DNA of 64,000 bases from Candidatus Peribacteria bacterium. GTDB lineage: Bacteria; Patescibacteria; JAEDAM01; Absconditabacterales; Absconditicoccaceae. Shown in pieces: positions 8,986-17,893 of this stretch. The translations under genes were made by a program, and so were the position numbers. Below the pieces are notes generated by a model, which saw only the letters and a program-made list of their open reading frames with translations, was not told the origin of the DNA and ran no database searches. The DNA lies in the NCBI GenBank assembly GCA_031280545.1, contig JAITGP010000001.1, positions 1-64,000 of the forward strand, in the 5' to 3' direction. Each line of letters begins with the position of its first letter. Positions within the stretch are counted from its first letter, which is position 1.

Positions 8986-11982
8986 ATGGCTACTCCTACA
9001 AAAGAAAAACCAAAAATCCCTCGTTATGTCTACTTTCAAATCAAGCCCTTTAAAGATAATGAAAGAGGTGTACAACACTGGGAAAAAGTTATTGAAAATC
9101 TAATTTCCCTCAAGGAGAGAACTATTTCTTTTGCTGTAAGTGGAAATTCTCATGGAATCAAATTTTTTGTAAAACTCCCCTATTCTTTCAAAAATTACTT
9201 TGAAAATACGTTTTATTCCAGTTTTCCGACGTCGGATTTAGCGGAGGTTGCTTCTCCGAAATTTGCCAAGGATAAACAGTGGGTCTCTCTGGATAAAGAC
9301 GAGCACTACAAAACCAAAGATTCTTTCCAAAAGGATGGCTCTTATTTGGATCCGATGAATGATATGTTGGCACTGTTTCAAAATATTGATAAGCATAGTA
9401 GACTTGACATCTTTTTCGACTATACGTTCAAAATTGAAGAATCAGCTTTTCATCAGGCAATGGCTTTATTTGTAAAATTTGTTAAGCGAGCTTGGGCTAG
9501 TTCTGATACCAAACCAGCTACTCCTGAGGGAGACAAAGATAAAAAAGAGGTAAAAAAGCAGATTTACTTTGCTCTTTCCTATGCGATTATGACAGAAGAT
9601 CCGTATGTGAAAGAGGGGATTGAAAAAAATCTGAATTCTGTTTTTGCTCCTTTTATTTCCAATGGGAAATTTAAACTTAAAAAAGTGCCTATTTGGACGC
9701 ATTCTCTCTTTTCTGAAGTGATTAATCTTTTCCATATTCCTACTCAGCTTAATTTCGTGAAGGGGCTAGATTATACGTTGTATCGTAAACTTCCGTTCCC
9801 GACAAATATTCCTGACGCAGAGATTTTTCCCGATCCGAGTAAATTGACGGTTCTGGGAAATACGGATTACAGAGGGGACAAAGTGAGATTTGGAATCAAA
9901 GAAGAAGATAAATTTAGACATATGTATATTGTGGGAAAAACGGGTACGGGAAAATCCACCTTTATATCCAATATGATTATTTCTGATATGCAGGCGGGAA
10001 ATGGTCTTTGTGTACTCGATCCGCATGGAGAATTGGTGGATACGATTATTGAATCTATCCCTTCCCATAGAATTAATGATGTGATTCTTTTTGATGTGTC
10101 CGATTCTGAATATCCGATTGGATTCAACCTTTTGCAGGCTGATAATGAGGATGAAAAAAATAGAATTGCTTCTGGAGTAGTTTCTACGTTTCAGAAACTT
10201 TTTGATAATTCACGAGGACCGAGATTGGAGTATATTCTGAGAAATGTGGTGCTTTCCATTATCGATTATCCCAATGCTACGTTAATGCACATTCTGCGTG
10301 TACTGACGGATAAAGAATTTCGTGAAGAAGTGATTTCTCACGTTAATGACCCCGTTTTGTTGAAATTTTGGAATAATGAGTTTAATAAGCGACAAGATAA
10401 ACAAAGAGAAGAAGCTGTTGGTCCGATTACCAATAAAGTGGGGCAGTTTCTGTCCTCCAAATTAGTGAGAAATATCTTTGGGCAACCGAGGACGAGACTC
10501 AGTATCAGAAAAGCGATGGATGAGGGGAAAATTATTCTTGTAAATCTTTCTAAAGGAAAAATTGGTGAAGATAATGCGAATATGATTGGTTCTTTATTAG
10601 TGACGAAAATTCAGATTGATGCGATGGCGAGAGCCGAAATCGCAGCACATCTTCGTCGTCCTTTCTATCTCTATATCGATGAGTTTCAGAATTTTGCTAC
10701 GAGATCTTTTGCTTCTATCCTTTCAGAGGCCAGAAAATATAAATTGTCTTTGATTGTGGCCAATCAGTATACCTCTCAGTTGACTGAGGAAATTAAAGAT
10801 GCAATCTTTGGGAATGTGGGGACGATTGTTTCTTTTACCTTGGGATATGATGATGCATCGGTGATGACCTCTCAATTCAAGGAGTTAATTGGAGTGAATG
10901 ATATGATTTCCTTACCAAAATATACGGCGTATACAAGGTTGATGATTGATGGAATTTCCTCCGACCCGTTTAGTATGAAAACGCTTCCGCCACTTCCCGC
11001 AGAGTGAAATGTGGAATATATAGAAAAAATCAGAAGGCAATCACGTCAGAGATACGCAATGGAGCGTTCCCAGCTTGAAAGTCTGCTTTCTGCTCGAAAT
11101 AAAAAAACCTTTTCTGTTCAGGAAAAAGTTGCGGAGAAGTCCAAACTTGAAGGATTAGGTTTATCTGAGGATGAAGCCTCGGCTTTGGGGGATTTCAATG
11201 TACAGCAAAATGTTCATCGTTTTGCGGATTTTGCGATTGGAGGGCAACAGGCAGATGCCATGGTCATGGATATTGATCATCAGAATTTTAAATATGTTCG
11301 ATATACCAAACCTGCGGGACTAGATGAAGAAGCAGATGTGCAATATCGCGTGGGTGATGAAGTGGCTCTGGAGGGAGATAAAAACCTTCATTTTGCTATA
11401 GAAAGTTATCAACATAAAACTCAGAAATTAGGTGTGGACCCTCTGATTATTCGAATAGGTGATAAAGAAGCGGTTCGTCAGCAAATCACCAATATGTATG
11501 ATTCGTTAGCATTAGTAGATGGTAGCGAATCTCCGTTTAAATTGGTAGTGAATGTAGATAAATTACTTCCACCTGCCTCAGCAAGTTCTACCCGTACTTC
11601 TTCCACATGAGGTGCCTCAAAATATGCTGGATCCAGAGAAAAAACCTTCTCTCAAAATAGTTCACCTGCTAGAAGACCTGCAGATCGTCCAGCTGTGAAT
11701 CAGCCTTCTGTTGCTCCTTCTTCTGTTCCGACTGCAGGATTTTCTGTGAATGATATTAAACTTGGTGAGACCTATGATGGATATGTGAAATTAATGTATA
11801 ATTATGGAATTTTTGTGACGGTGAAAGGGGTGGAGGGATTGCTTCACAAAAATCGAGTTGCTCCGCTCGGAGACGGTATTGATTGGAAAAAGTACTATAA
11901 TGTCGGAGATAAGATCAGAGTGCAGGCGAAAGAATTTAAAGATATTGATGGAGAAAAAAGGATTGTTTGGAGCCAAATCTAG
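8986..11982 (+). CDS. VirD4/TraG-like (HerA-FtsK class) ATPase with C-terminal S1 domain
   Basis: A 998-aa protein. Residues ~1-300 are an N-terminal region typical of CPR conjugation-type ATPases. A P-loop follows near 316 (GKTGTGKST), then LDPHGELVD, Walker B near 560 (LYIDEFQNF), LIVANQYTSQL and GTIVSFTLGYDDA, i.e. the TraG/TraD C-terminal ATPase signature. The frame then runs through TGA (residue 674) into a ~240-aa linker and a C-terminal S1/OB domain (residues ~925-998: LGETYDGYVKLMYNYGIFV...VEGLLHKNRV...VGDKIRV). T4SS coupling ATPases move DNA or protein across the membrane; an S1 domain would add single-stranded nucleic acid binding. No other T4SS genes are in the window, so the job (DNA uptake, conjugation or export) is unresolved. 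Confidence 0.82.
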
Positions 11983-11994
11983 TTTTCATCCCTC

Positions 11995-12735
11995 CTACTT
12001 CCATAGAAAGTTGAAAACGCCGAGTAAAGTTTCGTAGAGATAATAGCTGGAAATAATGAGTCCAAAGCTCTCTTTCTCCGTCAATACGGCAATCAGAACC
12101 TTATTAGGACCATACATATTAATCATAATATTTTCAGGGAACGTTAGTCCATTCACGATTTTCCAGTTTCTATTCAGCTTTTTAAATTTTGGAGCAAGTT
12201 TTTTGAAAGATGTTCTATTTTGTTCACTATCGGAGAGAATAACTCTAGAAAAAATCTGATTTTTAAGTTTTTGAGGAAGAAAAACGGAGTTCAGATACTC
12301 ATTTGCGTATTTTGGGTAGGAGGCTGTCCCAATCAAGACACAAATCTCTACTTGCGAGGAAATGGTATCATTGTAAATCTCCAGCAACCCCTCAGAACCT
12401 TCAAAAAATTGTACTTTGGGAGCAATGCCAAATTTTTCTGTAAAAGCCGAAAAGGCAGGCAATAATTCCTTGAAGTCAGCAACCTGAGTTTCGAGTTTTT
12501 TCACGATAGTTTCAGGAGGGACGGCACTATACGAAGCGATTTTGTTCTTGTCTATCTCGTTAATCACTCCTTTCTTTTGCAGTTCCTTAAGAATACTATA
12601 AGTGGTAGACCTTTTTTCTCCAGAAAATCTAGCAATGGTGCTGGCATTCGCGATTTTGAGTTGGAGACAAGCAAGATAAATTTTCGCTTCTTTTTCGGAA
12701 AAGCTATTTTTAATGAGGAGGTCGAGAAGTTCCAT
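11995..12735 (-). CDS. TrmB-family transcriptional regulator
   Basis: A 246-aa protein with an N-terminal winged helix (residues ~1-70: GLLIKNSFSEKEAKIYLACL-type start, then STIARFSGEKRSTTYSILKELQKKGVI) and a C-terminal ligand-sensing-like domain (FFEGSEGLLEIYNDT...). It resembles the regulator at 49142-49900 in length and order of motifs, so the two are paralogues. It ends 12 bp from the convergent ATPase gene. TrmB proteins act as sugar-responsive repressors or activators in archaea; the target here is unknown. Confidence 0.8.
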   Translation of the reverse strand: MELLDLLIKNSFSEKEAKIYLACLQLKIANASTIARFSGEKRSTTYSILKELQKKGVINEIDKNKIASYSAVPPETIVKKLETQVADFKELLPAFSAFTEKFGIAPKVQFFEGSEGLLEIYNDTISSQVEICVLIGTASYPKYANEYLNSVFLPQKLKNQIFSRVILSDSEQNRTSFKKLAPKFKKLNRNWKIVNGLTFPENIMINMYGPNKVLIAVLTEKESFGLIISSYYLYETLLGVFNFLWK

Positions 12736-12848
12736 AGAGAAATTTGAAAGGTAAAAAAAAGTTTTAAAGTCTGATTATTATATGTTTTTTTCTCGATATT
12801 GCAATATTTTGCCGATGAAATTCGACAGCAGAATAATTATGTTAATTA

Positions 12849-12877
12849 TTGACTTTTATATATCATATGTGTATACT
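12849..12877 (+). promoter_or_regulatory. Sigma70-type promoter
   Basis: TTGACT, 17-bp spacer, TATACT, about 50 bp upstream of the 12930 start. A-rich leader and a strong AAAAGGAGG Shine-Dalgarno five bases before the ATG follow. Confidence 0.7.
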
Positions 12878-12929
12878 ATCGTCGTAAAATAAAAACAATA
12901 TTAATAAATAAAATTAAAAGGAGGTTAAA

Positions 12930-13430
12930 ATGAAAACAGAACTAAAAAACGTTCTCATAGAAGAGGCAACGAGAAAGTATCAGAGTGAGAAACTAAGTAA
13001 AAGGATTGTCCGTTATTCCTGTTGGATGCTTGGAATATGGTTGGGTTTTGTAATTGTTCCTATTTGCATTATCATAACTGATCGCATTGGCTTTGTCCTT
13101 CCTACAATGGTTTTAAAGAGGTTAGATGTGATGATAGGTATGATAGCGATTTGGTTTCTTATCTTTCTTTTCACAGTTTCTCCAATGATTAATCGGTTGG
13201 ACAATCTTGAACAAGGGAAAAAATTATCTTCTCGTGGTCAAAAATTTGTTATTAAAATTAGCAAAAATTATGAACCTAGCGAAGAGGAACTAAAAGAACT
13301 CGCAAAGCTCCATATTAGAAAAAAGGAGGAGAGAAAGAAGCAAGCGGAAACTGCTCAATCCAATGCTAAAGAGGAACAAGAAACGTTAGAAAAAGAAGTC
13401 AAGGAGTTAGAAGATTTCATTGATGGTTAA
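12930..13430 (+). CDS. Small two-TM membrane protein with charged C-terminal coiled coil
   Basis: A 166-aa protein. Two hydrophobic segments (residues ~30-50 and ~68-90) are followed by a Lys/Glu-rich helix likely to form a cytoplasmic coiled coil. No family is recognised. It has no TGA codon, a perfect Shine-Dalgarno, a clear promoter and a textbook terminator, which is unlike most genes here and like the cluster of Bacteroidetes-style genes at 37-38, 44-50 and 54 kb. Horizontal acquisition is an inference from that style. Confidence 0.65.
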   Translation: MKTELKNVLIEEATRKYQSEKLSKRIVRYSCWMLGIWLGFVIVPICIIITDRIGFVLPTMVLKRLDVMIGMIAIWFLIFLFTVSPMINRLDNLEQGKKLSSRGQKFVIKISKNYEPSEEELKELAKLHIRKKEERKKQAETAQSNAKEEQETLEKEVKELEDFIDG

Positions 13431-13450
13431 AGGTTTATTAAAATTAAAAG

Positions 13451-13482
13451 GCTGAATTGTTATTTGCAGTTCAGCTTTTTTT
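13451..13482 (+). terminator. Rho-independent terminator
   Basis: GCTGAATTG / CAGTTCAGC stem with a T7 tract, directly after the membrane-protein gene. Confidence 0.85.
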
Positions 13483-13499
13483 GTATGGATTGCTTTTCA

Positions 13500-13720
13500 C
13501 GGTTCGTTGGTATGCGGGCAGATGATGTATGTTCGTCCAATGTATCAGTTGTAGGGGCGAACCGATGTTTTCGTTCAATGTGTTCGTGTTTTAGGGCAGA
13601 CACGTAGGTCTGCCCCTACGGTGAATTTGATGTTGTATGTGAATGTGATATTTATGGATTTGTTGTATTGTTTTAAGGTTATTAGAGCAGATCCAGGGGT
13701 CTGTCTCTACCGAGTATCAT
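13500..13720. repeat. Cluster of REP-like palindromes in the murA downstream gap
   Basis: Several short inverted repeats with a GTAG/CTAC cap: GTAGGGGCGAACCGATG..., AGGGCAGAC-acgtag-GTCTGCCC followed by CTAC, and a degenerate third copy near 13690 (GCAGATCC...GTCTGTCTCTAC). The GGCAGAC and GCGAAC arms recur at 52.6-52.7 kb. Tetranucleotide-capped palindromes of this kind are the hallmark of REP sequences mobilised by RAYT transposases; no such transposase is in the window. No gene is seen in this ~300-bp gap. Confidence 0.65.
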
Positions 13721-13729
13721 ATTTAATTT

Positions 13730-14977
13730 TTATTCTTCCCTGTTGACCTGAGAAATATCCACACCAATAGTGGATAACTTTTTGATGATATTATCATATC
13801 CTCTCTCGATAATCGCTTCATTGGTGATAAAGGTCGTTCCTTCTGCCATGATTCCTGCGAGAACCATTGCACTTCCGCCTCTGAGGTCTGTGGAAGAAAC
13901 ATAGCCTCCTTTTAAAGGAGTATGACCGAGGACTAAGGCTTGATGAGGATTCAGGATTTCTATTTTTGCTCCAAGGTTTTCAAGCTCGGTGAGGTAGCCA
14001 AAACGCCCCTCGTAGAGGGTCTCAAAAATTTTAGAAATCCCATGACACTGGGTGAGGAGACATCCGAAGATAGACTGGAGATCACTGGGAAACCCAGGAA
14101 AGATTCTGACTTCTAATTTTTTTACAGCTTTGTAATTTTCTTTATTGAATGAGTCTACTTTGATGGTGTGCTTGTCGAGAATGCGGAAATTGATACCGAT
14201 CTTGTCGGCTATACTGTACATGGCAGAGAGGTCATCTACATTCATATTGCTAATGGTCAATTCACTATTGTCGGCACCTGCTCCGATGGCAAAGTAGGTT
14301 CCTGCTTCGATGTAGTCGCTCACAATGGTGAATTCAGGATTTTTTATTTCTTTGTGGGTTACAGGTTTTATGGTGATAGTATGGTCGATCCCTAAGGTGA
14401 GGTCAGCTCCAGCGTTATTGAGGAATTCAATAAGATTTTTTACATGAGGCTCGGTGGCCACTTGGTAAATATTCACTTCATAGTCTAAACCGGGGAGAAA
14501 AGCCAGGTAGGTGATTAGTGCTTCCACTGCGGTGACAGAAAATTCTTGAAGCATGATATTTCTTTTTGGCATGCTAGTGGTTTTAAAAATTTTGTATTCG
14601 CCTTCGTAGGAAATCGAAACTCCTGCCTTTACCAAGGCGTCTTCGAAAGTGTCCAGAGGTCTTTTCCCGATATTACATCCTCCAGAGCCTACGAAGCGTA
14701 CTTCTCCGTATTTGATCAATCCTAGAGGAATGAGGAGAATAGAGGCACGGAATTTTTTTGCGAGATCATTAGTGAGGTCGAAGTAATTTTTAGAGGTTGC
14801 TAGTGCGGTTTCTGCGAGGGCTTCTAGGTTGTTGATGTCGCTAATATGGGGTTTGTTGTGGAGTTTCACTGCGTTGTTGATGAGGTAATTTGCAGAGACG
14901 ATGGGGAGAGAAGCGTTTTTGCTACCTGAGATAGCTACTTCTCCTTTAAGGTTGGGAGAATAAGAAAGTTTGTACAT
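13730..14977 (-). CDS. murA: UDP-N-acetylglucosamine 1-carboxyvinyltransferase
   Basis: A 415-aa enzyme for the first committed step of peptidoglycan synthesis (PEP + UDP-GlcNAc). Seen: GSKNASLP near the N-terminus (Lys-Asn pair), GGCNIGKRPLD with the PEP-binding Cys, VSDYIEAGT, FPGFPSDLQS with the catalytic Asp, and DLRGGSAMVLAG. Length is normal. The Cys means the enzyme should be of the fosfomycin-sensitive type. No in-frame TGA. It is a single gene diverging from the surface-protein gene at 15122. Confidence 0.96.
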   Translation of the reverse strand: MYKLSYSPNLKGEVAISGSKNASLPIVSANYLINNAVKLHNKPHISDINNLEALAETALATSKNYFDLTNDLAKKFRASILLIPLGLIKYGEVRFVGSGGCNIGKRPLDTFEDALVKAGVSISYEGEYKIFKTTSMPKRNIMLQEFSVTAVEALITYLAFLPGLDYEVNIYQVATEPHVKNLIEFLNNAGADLTLGIDHTITIKPVTHKEIKNPEFTIVSDYIEAGTYFAIGAGADNSELTISNMNVDDLSAMYSIADKIGINFRILDKHTIKVDSFNKENYKAVKKLEVRIFPGFPSDLQSIFGCLLTQCHGISKIFETLYEGRFGYLTELENLGAKIEILNPHQALVLGHTPLKGGYVSSTDLRGGSAMVLAGIMAEGTTFITNEAIIERGYDNIIKKLSTIGVDISQVNREE

Positions 14978-15121
14978 GGAAAAAGATAGAGAGTAAAATT
15001 TTTACTACTGACTGGAGTATAAAAAATCGATTTCTTTTTGCAATAAAAATCCCCCAAAAAATTTGCTTTTAAAAAATTCTCGAATATACTAGAATAAGCT
15101 TTACCTTTTAGTTGATCAGTC

Positions 15122-16606
15122 ATGAAAAAACTTCTCTCCAAATCCAAGAAAAAATTGTCCTTTTCCCAGAAGTTTTTGGGAAAATATAAATTTCATATTA
15201 GAAAAAAGTCTGAGCATTTTGCTTTAGGAATGTGGACAAGATGTGGAATTTATGGATTAATTGTGTTCTTTTTTGGAGTAGTGGTTTGTAATTTGGAGCC
15301 TGAAAGTAATCAATCTCTGCTCGTTGGAGAAACGGTTGAACCTCATCAGCTTGCTTATCTTTTTTATGATGGAGAGGGAAATGAGTATAATATTTTTGGA
15401 AATCAAGGTGAACATGGTGCTCCTCAATCTTGGGAATATCTTTTTGAGGGAGTAGAAGTGACTACAGGAAATATCGAGGATGCTCCTACTATTGAAATTC
15501 CTGAGGTGAAAGATCCTTTATCTACTCTTCCTGCTGAGTCTGGTGCTATTACTACCTTACCGCCAGCTATTCCAGCAAAGGAAGAGATGAAAGAAGAAGA
15601 GGTTGATTTGCCAAAAGCTAGTACTTTCCCTTATTCGGAGAAAGGCTCACTCTCTTTATTGGCAATAGAGACGGGTTCAACGGTTGGTCAAAATGAGGCA
15701 GATCGTCCGGGGATTCATATTATTGATGATTATAAGAGATGTGATACTCCTTGGAGTTATCAACTTCTGCATGGAGAAAGCGTTTTAGCCTACAAACAGG
15801 ACTTGAATACTCCAGATACCTGCAAAATCCAAAGAAGAGTCTGTTTTGATGGAAAACTTTCGGGTTCTTTTGGGCAACAGGCTTGTGCAGTAAATACCAA
15901 ATATTCCTACTTTCAGGAGCAATTTGTTAGTTATAACACCCCTCAAAAACCAGCATTAATTCAGCCTACTCCTACTCCAGGGAATACTGCAGAAAATGTT
16001 TCGTCTGGAAAAGCACAAAGTGGAATTGATGAAATCTTGAATATTCCAAATCCTCCTGAGACTATCCAAAAGGGCTCCAAAGATCCTCTGACTCCTCCTG
16101 CAAAAGAGGTAGAACAAACCAGCAGACCGTATCCTGATTGTATTGCTCCCCGAGGAGAAACGGTGAAACATGGGCAGTTTGTGAAAGCCTACAAGCATAA
16201 AAATGGGTTTACTGATGCTCCGTGTGAAGTACAACTTAGGACCTGTACGGTTGGAACCTTAGAAGGAACGTATCAGCAATTGTATTGTAGAAGTTGGGAG
16301 ACATCCTATATTGATCGATTGGAAGGAATTCCTAGTTTTGATGGTGGCTACACTTCACAAGGTTTGCAAACCTATCTCAATCGATTAAAAGGAGCTAAAA
16401 CACTCAATGGTAATCCAAGCACTCAAGAACTTCAAGAGCATATTAATTGGCTGAATGCCTATCCTGAACCAGATAAACTTATTTCTAATAGAAAACTGCA
16501 ACAAATTACGGCCACGAGGACTAATGAGGTAGTCTACCAAAGAGAATATGGGAATACTCTTCAGAGTGAGGCGTTAGATCAAATCTTGAGGATTTTGGAT
16601 GAATAA
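15122..16606 (+). CDS. Membrane-anchored surface protein with two Cys-rich repeats
   Basis: A 494-aa protein. A basic N-terminus and one transmembrane segment (residues ~37-58) suggest N-in, C-out topology. Proline/threonine-rich stretches link two similar ~60-residue domains at ~201-258 and ~336-398. Both follow the pattern C - GE-x-V - AYK - C-x-x-Q-x-R-x-C - G-x-L-x-G-x-x-x-Q - C, likely held by disulfides. The C-terminus contains QGLQTYLNRLKG and TQELQEHINWLN repeats. No known family recognised. An adhesin or pilus-associated protein is a guess from the architecture. TTGCTT-16-TATACT lies upstream, and LspA follows 40 bp downstream. Confidence 0.6.
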   Translation: MKKLLSKSKKKLSFSQKFLGKYKFHIRKKSEHFALGMWTRCGIYGLIVFFFGVVVCNLEPESNQSLLVGETVEPHQLAYLFYDGEGNEYNIFGNQGEHGAPQSWEYLFEGVEVTTGNIEDAPTIEIPEVKDPLSTLPAESGAITTLPPAIPAKEEMKEEEVDLPKASTFPYSEKGSLSLLAIETGSTVGQNEADRPGIHIIDDYKRCDTPWSYQLLHGESVLAYKQDLNTPDTCKIQRRVCFDGKLSGSFGQQACAVNTKYSYFQEQFVSYNTPQKPALIQPTPTPGNTAENVSSGKAQSGIDEILNIPNPPETIQKGSKDPLTPPAKEVEQTSRPYPDCIAPRGETVKHGQFVKAYKHKNGFTDAPCEVQLRTCTVGTLEGTYQQLYCRSWETSYIDRLEGIPSFDGGYTSQGLQTYLNRLKGAKTLNGNPSTQELQEHINWLNAYPEPDKLISNRKLQQITATRTNEVVYQREYGNTLQSEALDQILRILDE

Positions 16607-16646
16607 TTGAATTTGATTTTACTCTTCATATTAGTATCATTTATGT

Positions 16647-17078
16647 ATGATGAAAAAAACGTGCTTTTTCTCTTTTCTTTTTGTGTTTTTGCTGCTAGGG
16701 TTGGATCAGCTTTCTAAATATTTTTTCTATACCCAAGAAATCTGGGCGAATCTTCCTTTTTTGGAGCCACTCTTTAATACTGGGATTTCTCGAGGGATTG
16801 GTATACCGATGATGATTACTCTCGCTATTTCGTTGATTTGTGTGGTTCTTTTTGGGTATCTTTTTTCGAGAAAATACTTAACGCTAGGAGAATTCAGTCT
16901 TTTTATTGCTTGAACGTTGGGAAATCTACTTGATAGAATATTTTTGGGAGGGGTGAGGGATTTTATTGCTCTGGGAAGTTTTCCTGTATTTAATTTTGCT
17001 GATGTATTTTTGACAATCGCCGTAATCTTGCTTTTTGTCAGACAAATTTTCCCTTGCAAAAGAGAAGTAAAACCGTAA
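16647..17078 (+). CDS. lspA: Signal peptidase II
   Basis: A 143-aa membrane aspartic protease that cleaves prolipoproteins. Four hydrophobic segments are visible. Conserved parts are LDQLSKYF near residue 17, NTGISRGIG (family NxGxxFG), [16 protein letters not shown] with the first catalytic Asp, and FNFADVFL with the second. One TGA at residue ~89 (FIA[G]TLGN) is Gly. It is consistent with the lipoprotein signals seen at 34933 and 54354. Confidence 0.93.
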
Positions 17079-17117
17079 AAGAAGAGTAAGCATTTATTTT
17101 TATAAATATTATACAAC

Positions 17118-17423
17118 ATGACAATCGAAGGAAAAATCCTTTTTATCTCTGAAGAAACTACTGTTGGACAGAAACAGCTTCCAAAAATTAGTTTCGTTAT
17201 CGAAGAGAATTCTGAAAGAGAATTCAAAAACTCTTTGATGATTGATCTACTTGGAGACAAGACTGATTTGATTAAATCTTACAAAGAAGGAGATTCAGTA
17301 AGAGTTTCTCTTAGCTACAGAGCTAGAGAATACGATGGTAGATGGTTCAACAGTATCGGAGCTTGGAAAATTGAATCTTTGGGTTCAGGTTCTAGTTCTA
17401 ATGATGCAGACTTACCCTTCTAA
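17118..17423 (+). CDS. DUF3127 OB-fold protein with SSB-like acidic tail
   Basis: A 101-aa protein: IEGKILFISEETTVGQKQLPK...FVIEENSEREFKNSLMIDLLGDK...GDSVRVSLSYRAREYDGRWFNSIGAWKIE. It matches the DUF3127 pattern (small OB-fold proteins common in Bacteroidetes). The extreme C-terminus, SSSNDADLPF, resembles the D-D-x-x-P-F tip by which bacterial SSB recruits replication and repair proteins. A single-stranded-DNA-binding role is therefore likely. No TGA. It follows lspA by 39 bp. Confidence 0.7.
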   Translation: MTIEGKILFISEETTVGQKQLPKISFVIEENSEREFKNSLMIDLLGDKTDLIKSYKEGDSVRVSLSYRAREYDGRWFNSIGAWKIESLGSGSSSNDADLPF

Positions 17424-17893
17424 GGGATAATCTTATTTTGTAGAAAATCTGAAATGTTGGCTTTCGTCAGTGTTTTGGATTTTTTTGCTGTTTTCTCTGA
17501 TTCTTACATAGAACTGCCTTCGGCGACCCTATTTCTTTTTCTTGAAACAAAGAAATAGGAGAAAGAAAATTCAACTCCGCAGTACTGTGGAGAGTACCCC
17601 TGAGCTAGGTGTTGCTAGGAAAGTTGAGAATACGAAGCTTTGCTGAATCCCACAAGTGGGTCCCACTGGCAAAGCTTAAGGTTGGTTTGCTTTTCTCGGG
17701 CTTAATTACAGTCGGGGCTGGTGAAAGCTCGGCGTGATATTGGTCTCTATGGCTTTTACTGAATATTCTCTTTCATTTTACATCATTTTTTGTAAAATGT
17801 AAGAGGAAAATGCTATCAATCCCTTCGAAATCTTCGCCTTTTTAAAGCTTTTTCGTATACTTAGGGAGATTATTTTACTCTGAAACTTTTCTC
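17424..17893. other. 470-bp gap with several strong hairpins, possible RNA or repeat remnant
   Basis: No reading frame is supported. Visible inverted repeats are CCTATTTCTTT/AAAGAAATAGG (~17528-17562), CTCCGCA/TGTGGAG near 17575-17595, AAGCTTTGC/GCAAAGCTT (~17634-17679) enclosing CCCAC/GTGGG, and TTTTACAT/ATGTAA (~17776-17800). The first resembles palindromes widely found downstream of genes in other phyla. It could be a structured RNA or stacked repeat fragments. Confidence 0.4.

Noticed and set aside
9188..10127. Several antisense open frames under the conjugation-type ATPase, and similar shadows under other genes
   Set aside because: They mirror the codon structure of genes with clear families on the other strand and have no start signals or motifs.
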